Shown in pieces: positions 11,109 through 22,289 of a DNA stretch of 36,911 nt (position 1 is the stretch's first letter; each line of letters starts with the position of its first letter). The stretch covers positions 889,767 to 926,677 of the forward strand of contig BFEA01000516.1 in assembly GCA_003427395.1 (NCBI GenBank), written 5' to 3'. This DNA comes from Chara braunii. Taxonomy: Eukaryota > Streptophyta > Charophyceae > Charales > Characeae. The notes beneath the pieces are model-generated. The model had not been told where the DNA came from. It searched no databases and saw nothing but the letters and a program-made list of their open reading frames with translations. A program made the position numbers and the translations under genes.

Positions 11109-12417
11109 TCTAAGAGGTTCTACTACTCGTTCTTCCTACTCACTACCGCCTGCATCACTCATGAGTTACAGTGTGTGTGATCTAAACTAGAGTCCACATT
11201 GAACCCTACCTCAGCATGACACACAACCCGGTATGATCGAACACCTATTTCCGGTCAACCTGGAGAGAAGTAGTCTAGTAACCAACAATCAGTGTCAGGT
11301 CCTGCAGGTAAGTTTAAATTCTATTTTTAGATTACTCTTACAAAGATTGCAATGCCGCAAGGAAAAGGACTAACCTATCTGCAGTTGTCTGCCAGTTGTT
11401 AACAAGTCCGTAACAACTAAATAAAAAATAAGATAACCTACTTGTTGAGATGCATGCTGGATGGCAGATTTGTCTAATTAGTGCCACCGCAAACAATTAC
11501 TGGAATCCCCCCTCTCCCTGTATCCTTATTGAGTTGTCGCTTTGTGTCAATGCCCTGAGCATCTGGTTGAGCAGCGTGTTTGAAGGTGTGCAATCCGGCC
11601 CACCCCTGTGCCCCAAGTCAACACCGAACCTGCCAGCCCCTGCACATTATTTATCCTCGCATGCAACGAGCCTTACACCCGGTTTGATCTGGCTGATCGA
11701 GAGGCATTTAGGAGATCCCCCGTAACTCCTCAGGAATTATTTAACGTCGCAGATAGGACGACGATCACAGCCAGAATCAACACCGAGTCCCCGCCAAAAA
11801 TATTTAGAGACGGTCTGGAAAGCGTTTGTTCAAAGGGTTGGCATGCCCTGCATGACCTCTATTGCGCAGCAGCAGAACCAAGGACTTGTAGCAAAGCATG
11901 CGTGTACTAGTCCCAGCGGGTTGGCATGGTGACTGTGAGCCGAGTGCTTCGTTCAGGGCCCTTCAGAGGCAATGCCTGTCTCCCACCAACTTGCTGCCCA
12001 GGAAGAATGTCGACTCTCAAGCGCTCGCGACACCTCACATTGAGAGGACTCTCAAGACAAAACTCACTTCCTCACGGTAACAAGCAATGAAGAGGGTAGA
12101 TAAGGAAGGAAGCAATGTACCTCATAATGCTGCCCCCAACCACAGATTTCTCACCGGCAACCTAATGTGCATTTATGATGACCGGTCTTTGCCTCGGCAC
12201 AACCAACACCAGAATGCAGTTCCTCCTCGGCTTAAATGCCAGATCAGCGAGCTCTCATCATCTAGCGTACAGCCCTAATGTCACCACATAGCTTCCTGGC
12301 GCGCCCACATGACCCTGGGCCGCCTTACGTTCAATGCCCAAGTCTTATCACTGCCCCACACCTCATGCGAAGCACCGAACAGCTATTGCGAAGAACCAGT
12401 GAGCGCAGTTCGAACCA
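11109..12417 (-). other. Chromovirus untranslated leader
   Basis: About 1.3 kb between the primer binding site and gag. Only short open frames are present, none resembling a protein family. Position and lack of coding fit a long 5' leader; packaging signals cannot be recognised by eye. Confidence 0.6.
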
Positions 12418-12429
12418 GCTCCGATACCA
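12418..12429 (-). promoter_or_regulatory. Primer binding site, initiator-Met-tRNA type
   Basis: The minus strand reads TGGTATCGGAGC three bases inside the 5' LTR end. The common plant retrotransposon PBS, complementary to the 3' end of initiator tRNA-Met, is TGGTATCAGAGC, so this differs at one base (A to G). Confidence 0.85.
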
Positions 12430-12432
12430 AAT

Positions 12433-13434
12433 TGCAAGGAAAATGAGCAATAGCGAGATGACAATATACAGATTGCACAATCACATCGAAAGCCAGATCG
12501 TATCACAATGTTCAGAAAGCAGCATTGCACCAATATGACACCAATGGAGAATCGTAGTATTGAAAACCAATGTCAATGAGAGCTTGCTCTCGCCACCGCC
12601 AACATATTTATCCAATTACTATCTCCCTACTTGGCGCTCGGCGCCCAGCCTACTTCCTACACAGCTACTACTAGCCTACTAATTGACAATGCAACTGTTG
12701 ACGTCAGCAGCCTCCGAAGTACTTGAAGATGTCGCCCATGCAAACCATCGCCAATACCAAGTATGTGCCCTCACATCATCATCATCATCATCCTTCTCTC
12801 TCTCCCTCGTCTTACTCCCACGTCTTCCCTCTTGTACACCCGAAGACCACCCCTGCGCCTCACTGTACATCCAAGCCCAGCAGCTGTGGAGGCTGGGCTA
12901 TGTATGGCGCTGCCCTCAACAGCGCCCTCCTCCTTGCACGACCGCACGTGCTTGCACCTCACCTCTTAGCGCTAGCAGCAGCCCACGAGCTTCAGCTCCA
13001 GCAGCGTTGCCGCCAGCATGCGAGTGCTCGAATGAGCTTCCAGGCCACGAGCTCTTTCCTATATGGAAAGAGCGTGCCTGTCTTCGCAGCCTGGCTGGCC
13101 CGGGCCTGGGCCCAGAAGCTTCCGATAGGCCCCAAGATGTTGCGCCTCTGGTGCAGCTACTAGGCCTCGTTCAGTTGGGCCTCCCAACTGTCTGTGTATG
13201 AGGCTGTGAATCTCGTCTAGGGCCTGCACTTTCGGAATTGCCTAGAAGGCCGTGGAATTTCCTTGCTGCTTGGCCTGTATTTCCGCAACCAACTGGCACG
13301 ACGAAACTGCCTGGACCCCAAATACGATTTTGACAACTTAGGGCCTCTTGTAATTTGTTAGGCCCGCCTTCACTTAGGGCGGGCACATTTGCAGTAGGGG
13401 CCCCTCAGGCCTGCCGAGGACCCAGATCCTCGAA
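12433..13434 (-). repeat. 5' LTR of the chromovirus
   Basis: Direct repeat of the LTR at 4503-5493. It ends in TTCCTTGCA beside the PBS; the outer end reads TTCGAGGATC, i.e. the expected TG start has become TT. The TATAT palindrome (13051-13073), the (CAT)n run (about 12774-12791) and the GCCCGC/GCGGGC hairpin are all retained. Confidence 0.92.
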
Positions 13435-13450
13435 GGAGCGTTGTTCTACT
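13435..13450. repeat. Probable left target-site duplication of LINE-B
   Basis: GGAGCGTTGTTCTACT directly precedes the LINE-B poly(A), seen as plus-strand T. GGAGCATTCTTCTACT occurs at 30474-30489, 14 of 16 bases identical, where the LINE-B 5' end should be. Confidence 0.65.
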
Positions 13451-13465
13451 TTTTTTTTTTTTTTT

Positions 13466-13582
13466 GAAATTTACCCCAGTGCCTTTGCTAGGAGAGGTGA
13501 TAAGAGCATCCCCTCCTAGCAAGAGACCTGGGTGCTCTGGTCTATTGGTGGGGAGCAGCACCTGCTAGAAAGCCGGTCCAGC
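13466..13582 (-). repeat. LINE-B 3' terminal module with hairpin
   Basis: On the minus strand: CTGGACCGGCTTTC (to 13582), GCTCCCCACCAATAGA (13541-13556), then a 10-bp perfect hairpin TTGCTAGGAG / CTCCTAGCAA (13513-13522 with 13485-13494). The 18-nt loop contains TGCTCTTATCA. About 20 nt later comes the poly(A). Homologous to 19205-19346 and 1853-1965. Confidence 0.8.
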
Positions 13583-14110
13583 ATCCCATTGTACATCCGA
13601 CAGCCTGCCAGCATTGATTGCCCTGTTTCCAGGGGATTAACTGTGCAAGGTTAATGATAAGTATGTTGGACAACAGTACACTTCAGGGCGCCGCCTCTTC
13701 AGTCTGCGCCAGACCGACAGATCCCGCATGTGTCCCGAGCGGCTACTTCCAACTTCTGATGAATACCCGCCGATACCTCCTGCGTCCTGTTTGTTGACCC
13801 GCTGCTTCCTTACTTGGTCCCGTCAGCCTATGGTCTTGCCTGTGGTCTTGCTCACTCTGCTCCGTACCATTGCATATCGACCATTGCCCGCTGGTGGGGT
13901 GGGAAGGGGTCGGGGAATTCTATGGATAATTGCAGCGGGATCTCCTGGCCCACCGTAGTTCAGTCTCTGAAGCAAATACGGTAGTCTCTCCTGAATTCCT
14001 CCTGGTTACACTCCTGGGCGGGCCTGCCATCCCATCGGACAGATGCAATCCAACCCCCATCCTCACTGCCCAAACCAGTCCCCAGAGAATTTATGAATTG
14101 CTTGTGTTAT
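13583..14110 (-). pseudogene. LINE-B ORF2 last codons and 3' UTR, cut off by LINE-A
   Basis: Directly left of the LINE-A target site the minus strand continues the LINE-B frame for 15 codons (ITQAIHKFSGDWFGQ) to a TGA at 14065-14063. LINE-A ORF2 ends in a comparable FLGIGWVGTGRGG. This proves that 14110 and 19347 were adjacent before LINE-A landed. The remaining ~480 bp is 3' UTR without open frames of note. Confidence 0.85.
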
Positions 14111-14125
14111 GTCCTTTGATGAATG
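14111..14125. repeat. LINE-A target-site duplication, left copy
   Basis: GTCCTTTGATGAATG, identical in all 15 bases to 19347-19361 right after the LINE-A poly(A). Length and position are typical of target-primed reverse transcription. Confidence 0.97.
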
Positions 14126-15011
14126 CAGGAACCCGCACCGGAAACATTGCCTCCGTTACGCAGATCTTGACATAAGGACCCTCAATGTGAACGGTTTGGC
14201 CTCCTTCAACCCCTCGAAAAGGCAGGCGATCTGGGACCAGCTGAAGGGTGTGGGTGGCAAAACATGGCCCGATGTCCTTTGCATCCAGGAAACCCATCTA
14301 ATGGACAAACCAGAACATCATCGGGCCCACAAAACAGTATGGCCTATTCAGGCCTACAGTGCACATGTGAAATCACCAGGTTCAGTTGGGGTGGCCATAT
14401 GGATCCCCCCAGAGTCCCGGTTAGAGGTGGTAAATTGGGTAGCGAACGAGGAACAAGGGAGGTGGGTATCAATTATGGGGATGCTTGAGATCGAACTAAT
14501 TAGCATCTTTTGTGTTTATGCCCCCAACACAGCAACAAAGAGGGCTCTGTTTTTCACCCACCTGCAGGCTCTCGGGCCACAAGGAGTCTCGTTGATTATT
14601 GTCGGTGACTTCAATGCTGCGCCTGATAGATGGATGGATAGATGGGGCTCTCGTGACCACTGCCCGAGCTACATAGAAGAGGACAAAAGGATACTGGCAG
14701 ACTTTTGTGAAACCCTAAATCTGGTGGAGGCGTACAGACACTTGCACCCGACTGAGAAGACCTATACGTGCTTCTGCACCAACGACCACTCCGGACACTC
14801 CAAGTCACGCATAGACTTAATCTTACTCTCCCAGGAGATTCTGAATGCCCTACAACTAACCACCATCTTCCCACAAAGCCCCCTCCCAGGCCTGGACCAC
14901 CGCTTATGCGGAGCCATCTTTTCCTTCCGCAAACAACCGGATCAAGGACCTGGATATTACAAGCTTAATGCATCCCTGCTCAAGGACAAATCGTTTCACA
15001 CATACATTTGA
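14126..15011 (+). pseudogene. LINE-A ORF2 endonuclease domain (AP-endonuclease type)
   Basis: Continuous frame to a TGA at 15009-15011. Motifs in order: DIRTLNVNGL (Asn motif), DVLCIQETHL (catalytic Glu), GSVGVAIWIPPESR, VYAPNT, IIVGDFNAAPDRWMDRW (GDFN block), HSKSRIDLILLS (SRID block) and PGLDHRLCGAIFSF (terminal D-H). All expected APE motifs are present, so this domain could have nicked target DNA. The first six residues in this frame come from the target site, not from the element. Past 15011 the frame is broken by several stops to about 15510, covering the linker. Confidence 0.9.
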
Positions 15012-15513
15012 GATGTTTGGAATTTCTAGAGAGACTAGAGACACTCCTTCGACTCGGAAGTCCGATGGTTCACTAAGGGACTCTTCTTCCTAGCCAGAAA
15101 ATGTAAAGAATATTCGAAGTTGTTAGCAGGCCGACGACATGCATATGAAATGGATGTTCACAGAAGACTTCACAACCTGGTTAACCAGGACAACTCTAAC
15201 GATCACATCTGGACATTCAAAATTTGCAGGACCAGCTTCTTCACCTAGCGCAACACAGATGGCAAGGAATTAGGATCCGAGGAAAATTAGTGAAATGGAC
15301 CACCGAAGGCACTATGGACTCCCAATTTTTTAGTCGGGATTCTATGAGAGCACACCGCACGATTATTGAGGCCTTTTTGGACCCGATGAATTAGCCACCA
15401 CCACAGCCCATTGCGTGAGGATCGCCAAATCCTTTTACAAAGACCTTTTTTCCCACATCCCCCAATAGCAGGATACAAACCGCCTTAGAGAACTGGAAGA
15501 CTTCTTACGCCCG

Positions 15514-16569
15514 ATGGAGGGCCACCTCTCCTCGATACAGAAAGACCATTTGGACCGCCAGATCACCAAAGAAGAGATTTGGGCGGCCCTCATGCAAATG
15601 GAGGAAGAGAAAACCCCGGGCTTAGACGGCTTCCCCAAAGAATTTTGGGAGGCCATGTGGCCTTTCCTAAGTGATGACCTGATGAATTTCTACAGGGCAG
15701 TGTGGGGTTCCGGATAGCTGGGAGAATTAGTAGGACAAGGGGTTTTATCGTTACTTCATAAAAAAAGGGACAAAATGAACATCCGAAATTACCGACCCAT
15801 CACTCTCGTGACGGTGGTTTACAAAATGTTGCCCAAAGCGTTGGCCAACCTCATGATTAGGGTAATGGAAGACATCATCCATCCATCCCAGACCGGCTTC
15901 ATGCGCAATCGGAACATCCAAGAGAATATACTCCTAGTCAACGAGATGGTTAGCTTGGCCCATCAGTCTAGAAATAACGCCGCGCTCATCTTCATTAACT
16001 TCGAAAAAGCGTATGACCATCTAGACTGGACATTCTTAGACATGTGCCTGGGGCGGCTGAATTTTGGCAACAATTTTCGGAGGTGGGTCCGTATTCATCA
16101 CCATAATGCAACCACGAGCGTTCAAATAAACGGGTCTATGGCCCAAGAGACAAGGCTGCAACGTTCAGTTAGACAGGGGGACCCCATTGTCCCCTTCTTA
16201 TTCATCATCATAATGGAAGCGTTAGCAGCCAACCTCCGGCAAAGCAAGAACTTAAAGAGAATTTAGATAGCCGGCATTCCTGAGGATGTTGTCCCGGTCT
16301 GCTCACTATTTGCAGACGATCTCAGAATTATGGCCGACGCCACACAGCAGAACATGGAGGAGATAGACAGGTTGATGAACCTTTTTTGCACCCTCTCGGA
16401 TATGGTCGTCAACAGGGGGCACAAAACGATAGGATGGTGGCTCCACCACCAAGGGGGCCACCCCCCGGAAGGTCACCACATCACCTTGGTGGCTCCAGAA
16501 TCCCCAATCCGGATTCTGGAAGTAAAGATGACAGTCCTAGGTCAATCCCCGGAAAATGACGGTTGGTAA
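15514..16569 (+). pseudogene. LINE-A ORF2 reverse transcriptase
   Basis: Segments 15514-15717, 15775-16266 and 16330-16569 carry the RT blocks: KTPGLDGFPKEFWE, NIRNYRPITLVTVVYK, SQTGFMRNRNIQENI, FINFEKAYDHLDW (motif A), SVRQGDPIVPFLFIIIME (motif B) and SLFADDLRIM (motif C). Motif A has Asn where the catalytic Asp should be (GAC to AAC; LINE-B keeps FIDFEKAYD), while FADD is intact. Stops or frame changes at 15715, about 15770 and 16264 break the ORF. Confidence 0.9.
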
Positions 16570-16781
16570 TCAGCCCCGGCATGTGCCAAACTCTCCCAAT
16601 GGAACCATCAGCACACATCACTTTTCGATCGGGCCTTGGTCATAAACAATGTAGTCTTAGCCTCCTTTGGTACAAATTGGTACTTTGGCCACTAAGCCCA
16701 GGGGCCCTGAAGATCTTAAAGAGGAAGGTGACAGTTTATTTATAGAGAGGGCATAGTGAGAACCCCCACGCCATCAGTCGG

Positions 16782-18419
16782 GTGGCATGGGACTCTGTCA
16801 TTCAACCCAAGGCCAAGCGAGGCCTCGACGTTTTAGACCCCCTCACCCAATCCCAAGCCCTTAGTTTACAATGGGTCGTACGTTTGATATTCGAGAATCC
16901 ACTCGTATGGAGACCGCTGGCGCTGGAGCAAATCGCCTGCCTGGCCCTTGTGGCCCCCCAGTCCGTTCACCCGCTCCAATGGTTAGACGACCGCTATTGG
17001 AGAGTGCCACGGTGCCCCCGGGGAGGGGAGGGACGGAGAGATGACTTCTGGCCTTGCCTGTTAAAGATCTGGAGAAGACTCCCCCCTCCGAATCGCCCGC
17101 CCCCAGACAGGTGGGAGGAAGTGGCAAAGCAACCCCTCTTCAGAAACCGATGGATCACTAATGAACGAAGCCATATTTTTTGCAGCACGGACGCTCCGTG
17201 GAGAGGCTGGGTGAAAAATGGGGTGACTCGAGTGGGCGACCTTTGGGATGGGGAGAGGAAGGACTGGAAGAGTCCAGAAAAGATGAGGGAGGAATTGAGG
17301 TAGTGTCACAATGTTGAATCAGCACTAGAGGCAATAATGGAGGCCCTCCCGATAGGATGGTGGCCCATTCTTCGCAGGGGCCCGGTGGTGAAGGAGGGTG
17401 ATTGGGTGTCCAAGAAAGGGAGGGACGATAAGGTAGGGCTGGTTCATCTAGTCCCGCTGGATGAAGGGTTGATCGAGTGGTACAACATAAAAGGAGACGG
17501 AACACTGGAAGGGAGCCGGGACCCCTTCCAATGGACTCTGAAGGAGGATCTACACTGAACCAGGGTAATCGAGGATGGAGACCACCGACGGGCCTTTCTT
17601 CATGGAATTGCCATAGAAAACCTCCCAATAGACCCATGGGAATGGATCTGGAATCCCGACACACAGCATAACCCCAGACACCCAAGACCGAAAACGTTGT
17701 CAGGTCTCACGGTGAAGGCGACATACAAAATGCTCAGAACTAAGCGTTGCCTCAAAGACACAGTGATCGACAGATGGCACAAGCACCTCAATGTGGAGAG
17801 ACACCTTCTCACACCGATACGATGGTTCGGCGACACCAAGTGTAGACCTGCGAAAATTACATCCTTACAGTGGCAGATCTTGCATCGGTGCCTACCTACC
17901 AACGACTGGCTGATCGATCATTCGCGTTTGGAGCAACAAGGTCGTGCGCTCCCCTGGTGCTCCCGATGCCTTTTGGGATTCCCGACTAGAAATAGAGTAG
18001 AGACAATAGAACACATATTCCTGCAATGCCCCATAACAATTTTGATCTGGCGGTGGTGGGATAGGGTGTGGCAACAAATGGTTCCAAGGCATCCATGGCC
18101 GTGGGAATGACGGGCCATCCTCATGGGCCACTACCCACCCTTTCAAGATAACACCTTTGTGACAAACATGTTTCATCTGTCACGAAGAACAATCGTGTGG
18201 GTCCTGTGGTGGCAATGTTGTGTCCTAACTTTAGACAGTGTGCGGATTGAGGGAGAAGAGAGGTTGGAGCAATTCAAAATGCATTTCCAACTGGAGCTCT
18301 CACATAGGTGGAAGTCCGCTAAACAATCACTTGCAACCTCCATAGATTCAGAGACATCCGAGAACGGTTATTACAGTTTTCTAGGGATTGGCTGGGTGGG
18401 GACCGGGAGGGGTGGGTAG
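16782..18419 (+). pseudogene. LINE-A ORF2 C-terminal part with zf-RVT zinc finger
   Basis: 16782-17303 gives the post-RT region (AWDSVIQPKAKRGLDVLDP is the usual LINE block), followed by decayed frames. 17697-18110 gives LTVKATYKMLR, LQWQILHRCLPTNDWL and the zinc-binding stretch WCSRCL...ETIEHIFLQCP (Cys, Cys, His, Cys), then WRWWDRVW. 18123-18419 continues with NTFVTNMFHLSRR to the natural-looking end GWVGTGRGG. zf-RVT is typical of plant L1-like ORF2 and is thought to bind nucleic acid. No RNase H domain follows. Confidence 0.87.
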
Positions 18420-19228
18420 CGGAGGTCTGCTGGACAGGGGACTGGGATGGAGATGAAGGAAGGGAGGACCGACATGGAGAGGAAGTCCCAAGGGACTACC
18501 ACCTGAGATTCAAGGAGTGGTTTGTTGATAGAGTCGAGCATCCCCATGAGACCAGCAGAGGAGTTTCTAGACCCCTTCCCTCCACACCCGAGGTCTCTGA
18601 AACCCACTGTTTTTTAGAACCCACCCGGCTGTTTTAAGCCGTCTCATTCGATCAACTTCCATCTTCAGTTCTTTTGTCTATTTTTGTCTTGCCGCAACCA
18701 GCATTATGAAGCAGAAGGGGTGGGTAGCAAGGTCGAAGTAAAGGGAGTTTTAAGGGATGGGCAGGGTGACGAAAGGAGGTCCCACTGGTGCCCCCTTGTG
18801 GCTCCTCTAGGAACCCTGTCCAAGTCAAAGGATCGATGAAGGAGGTGGCGACCACCTGCTTCCCAGACCCATTGGTCGGGCCGTCCCCTCACCTGCTTGT
18901 TTGTCCTCAGGTTTTTCGTCTGTGCATTGTCTGTGCATTGTCAAGATAGAGACTGGGGCGGTTTGGGGAGGGGGAAGCCAGCATGTAGCAGCAGGAATCT
19001 GGCGCCGATATCAGGGTGAAGAGGATCCCCCCCCCCCCTTCCCCACACGAAGAACCACCTCCTTTCAGTCCCAACGGTCAAGTTATTCCCACCTGCTCAA
19101 TCAATCCTCTGGACTCCAGAGTAATCAATGCTGGCAGGCGCCTTCCAGACATCATCCTGTTACTCGTCTACGACTTATATTGTGTTTTAATGCATAAGGG
19201 ACGCTGGACCCGTTTTCCAGCAGGAGTT
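18420..19228 (+). other. LINE-A 3' UTR
   Basis: Purine-rich then mixed sequence with no convincing ORF, between the ORF2 end and the conserved 3' module. A C run lies at 19027-19038. Confidence 0.6.
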
Positions 19229-19346
19229 GCTCCCCACCAATAGACGGAGCCTTTCCCCGGGTGCTAGTGTTGTCTGCTCATATCAGCATCACTAGCACTG
19301 CTGGGACTGTGTTTTTCTATTAAAAAAAAAAAAAAAAAAAAAAAAA
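19229..19346 (+). repeat. LINE-A 3' terminal module: conserved box, hairpin, poly(A)
   Basis: GCTCCCCACCAATAGA (19229-19244), then a 9-bp perfect stem GTGCTAGTG (19261-19269) / CACTAGCAC (19290-19298) with a 20-nt loop containing TGCTCATATCA, then (A)25. The same architecture ends LINE-B and the 1853-1989 copy with different but complementary stem bases. Likely the RNA structure recognised by the LINE reverse transcriptase (inference). Confidence 0.82.
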
Positions 19347-19361
19347 GTCCTTTGATGAATG
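19347..19361. repeat. LINE-A target-site duplication, right copy
   Basis: GTCCTTTGATGAATG, identical to 14111-14125. On the minus strand it encodes HSSKD of LINE-B ORF2. Confidence 0.97.
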
Positions 19362-20650
19362 AAACAACTCAAGTTGGTTTTTAGCTTTTTGCCACTGTAC
19401 CATGAGTTCTTGTTGAATATATTGTTTTATCATGTCGGTTACCTCTTCCCCAGCTATGCGGACCCCCTTGATAGCATGGATACAGCGGTTTCTCCAGAGG
19501 GTCCACATGACCGCTCTCCTCCCTAACTTGAACATGTTGTTTTCAAAAGTGTTGTCAGTGGGGGAGGTCCATGCCTCGCATAATATGGGCCTCCAATCCC
19601 ATGGCCATTTGGACCCAGTGCCCAACAGTGTTCAGATCCTATCCCACCATCGCCATGTGAGAACAGCCACCGGACACTGCATAAATATATGCTCTATGGT
19701 TTCCAGATTTCTGCGGGAGGGGAAGACGGTGTAGCACGATTTACACCACGGTAGCACCTGCCCCGTCTGCTCTAGACATGTACGATCTATCAATCAGTCG
19801 TTGGTGGGCAGGCAGCGATGTTCTATCTGCCACTGCAGTGAGGCCATCTTTGCTGGCCTAGACTTTGTGGTGGTGAACCATCGGTTGGGGCATATGGCCT
19901 CAGTTCCTACACTTAAATGAGACCTCCATCGAGCCTTCACCGTTTCTTTTATGTTCACCTTTGGTCGCAGCAGACGGTAGGTAGCCTTCATTGTTAAAGT
20001 ATGCAACTTCAGATCCACACATCTTTGTCCCGCAACACTCGGATCCTGTGCAGGTCCGCATTTCTCCACCATCTCATTGCCTCTAGGATGTACAGAGTGA
20101 GTGCATTATCCTTGCCTATGTGGAAGAGGTTAACCAGCGTTTCGTCAGGTCGTACCTCCACCACATCGCCCACACTTTCCGGATCACCCGGGACCGCTAC
20201 CCAGTCTCCTACCAGTCGCGGCTCTTTGTGCAGGATGCGCACCCAATCAAGGAGGATAGCAAAGATCAACGATTTGGTGTGCTCCTCAACATTGTGACAA
20301 TACTTTAGTATAGTCTTTAGTTGCTGTGCAGTTTTCCTGTCTCCCTGCCCTGTATCCCATATATCCTCTATTTTGGTTATACCTTTTTTGACCCAGTTGT
20401 TCCATGGGGTGCTTGAGTTGCAATACACCATGCTGTACCAGTTCGTAATCCTCCTGTTCCCAAAAAGGAGTTGACGCATCACCTCCTCCCACCTAGTCGG
20501 TGGGGGTTTGTCAGGCAACGAAAGTTGACGCCAAGCTTTCAAAACACGGGCCCAGAAGTCGTCCCTGACCAAATCCAAGCGGGTTGTGTCTCGACACGAA
20601 GCTCGACTATTTCGAGGGGACCGTGGCACCGTCCAGAAAAGGTCTTCCAA
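19347..20650 (-). pseudogene. LINE-B ORF2 C-terminal part with zf-RVT zinc finger
   Basis: 20650-20009 encodes the post-RT region (DDFWARVLKAWRQLSLPD..., NNWVKKGITKIEDIW). 20072-19794 has TMKATYRLLRPK and LQWQIEHRCLPTND, an in-frame TGA, then the zinc finger (PWCKSCY...ETIEHIFMQCP). 19625-19347 ends in NTFENNMFKLGRR and QKAKNQLELFHSSKD, where LINE-A interrupts it; the last codons are at 14110-14063. The LINE-A counterpart at 17.7-18.4 kb is colinear. Confidence 0.87.
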
Positions 20651-21097
20651 CCAGGTTAATGGGTTAACTCCCTGCGGTGTCTGTGGGGCGAGTCTAGCTA
20701 TCTGTTCCAGTACAAGGGCATACCATCATGGGAGACGCTGAGTGAAGAGCATCCTTCCTAACCCATTGGACCGTTAATGTTTTGATTTAGGTATCTGGGT
20801 CTAGGATCCCCAAGCCCCCTTTGTCTTTGGGTTGGATCACCGATGACCAGGCCACCCTTCTAATAAAATTCGGGAGCTTAGCGTTGTTTCTCCATAGCAG
20901 GGTCGTTAACTGCCGCTTAAGCGAGCGGACGACCTCCTTGCTGAGGGCCCAAATTGCAGATTTGTACCAGAGGGCCGCCAGTACTACGTTGTTGATTGCC
21001 AGCGCCCTGCCAATGAGGGAGGTGTGTCGGTCTTTCCAGTGAGCCGGCTTCTCTAAAGCGGGCTTCAGGATCCATTCATCATTCGATGCAGGCTTGC

Positions 21098-22289
21098 CTA
21101 ATGTCGTTCACATGATTCCCAGCACCCTGACCGGGGCCGTTTCCGGGAGCCACTTGACCCGCGGAAGCTCGGGGGGCCCGCCCCTTGATGGTGGATCCAC
21201 CACCCCAAGGTTTTGTTTCCCCAGTTGACGGTCATGTTTGAGACTGTTGTGAACCGGTCAAATAATCGCATGATCTCTTCCATGTTTGTTGCGGTTGCAT
21301 CTACCATAAGTGTCAGGTCGTCCGCAAACATCGAACAGATAGGGATCGCGTCTTCTGGGATGGCCGAGATCTGCAGCTTCCTCAAGTCTTTATTAGTGCG
21401 GAGGTTCGCTGCCAGCATCTCCATCACAATTATGAACAGGAAGGGCAACAAAGGGTCCCCTTGGCGAACCAACCGTCCCAACGAGAAGGCCGGTGCTATC
21501 CTTCCATTGACTTGGACACACGTGGTGGCATTGTGATGTAATATTTCGGTCCAGCGTCGGAAAACTGACCCCATGCTCATTTTTTCCATACATTTGTCTA
21601 GAAATAGTCAGTCCATGTGGTCGTAAGCTTTTTCGAAATCAATGAAGACCACGGCCGCATTCTACTTCTCCTGCCTTGTTAGTTTAAGAAGTTCATTCCT
21701 GGATCCTGCGCCCTTTGACAAACCCGGTTTGCGACAGATGGATAATATCGTCCAAGACCGGGATCAATCGGTTTGCTTGGGCTTTCGCTAGTGTTTTATA
21801 AACGACTATAAGCAAAGTTATTGGCCGGTAGTTCCGCATATCCATATTGTCTCCCTTTTTGTGCAACAAGGTGAGAACGCCCTGCCCCACCAACTCCCCT
21901 ATCTGCCCTGTTTCCCACACCTATTGATAGAACTCCATGAGGTCCGGGCCCATCTGAGTCCAGAAGGTCTCCCAGAATTCATTTGGAAACCCATCAATGC
22001 CCGGCGTCTTCTCTTCCTCCATCTGCATCATCGCAGTCCAGATTTCCTCCTTGGATAGGGGACGATCCATATTTGGTTTTTCTTGTCTTGTCAGGGTCTT
22101 CTCCAATGGTTTCAAGGAGTCCCCAATTTCTTTCTCCCTGACGTTCCTCTCTTGCCGGGCGCACCTTGAAGTGAACAGGTCCTGGAAGAAGGATCTTGCT
22201 ATCTGCGTGCAAAAGAGGAGGTGATGATATCTGGTGTCCAGTCTGTGAATCGTATAGCGCTTCGATGGTTGTTCTGCGTGAACATACAC
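21098..22289 (-). pseudogene. LINE-B ORF2 reverse transcriptase
   Basis: 22289-21921: linker then MDRPLSKEEIWTAMMQMEEE and KTPGIDGFPNEFWE. 21920-21693: DMRNYRPITLLIVVYKTLAK and SQTGFVKGRRIQE. About 21660-21595: VFIDFEKAYDHMD (motif A, catalytic Asp intact) with in-frame stops either side. 21589-21098: RLVRQGDPLLPFLFIIVME (motif B) and SMFADDLTLM (motif C, intact). Catalytic residues survive but the ORF has several stops and a weak stretch from 21098 to 20650. Confidence 0.88.

Larger units (their letters stand above)
4503..13434 (-). mobile_element. Ty3/gypsy chromovirus, complete layout but inactivated
   Basis: Two direct ~1-kb LTRs flank, in minus-strand order, a Met-type primer binding site, an untranslated leader, gag, aspartic protease, reverse transcriptase, RNase H, zinc-finger integrase, chromodomain and polypurine tract. 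That order and the chromodomain define a chromovirus. Every coding part carries stops or frameshifts and key residues are lost: YLDD is YLDN in RT, the protease DTG is DIG, and two ligands of the gag zinc knuckle are missing. No convincing 5-bp target duplication is visible (TGGAA before the left LTR, GGAGC after the right LTR). LINE-B begins only 16 bp beyond the right LTR. Confidence 0.93.
14126..19346 (+). mobile_element. LINE-A: 5'-truncated L1-like retrotransposon nested in LINE-B
   Basis: Bounded by the perfect 15-bp duplication (14111-14125 and 19347-19361) and ending in 25 A (19322-19346). It starts near the ORF2 N-terminus, so ORF1 and the 5' UTR are missing, as usual for a truncated insertion. 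It belongs to the same broad family as LINE-B (LNVNGL, DRWMDRW, MRNYRPIT-type, FADD and zf-RVT blocks align) but is clearly diverged, so it was not copied from LINE-B. ORF2 is interrupted repeatedly. The untouched target duplication alongside a decayed ORF suggests either that a defective copy was mobilised in trans or that the short duplication escaped mutation. Confidence 0.95.
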
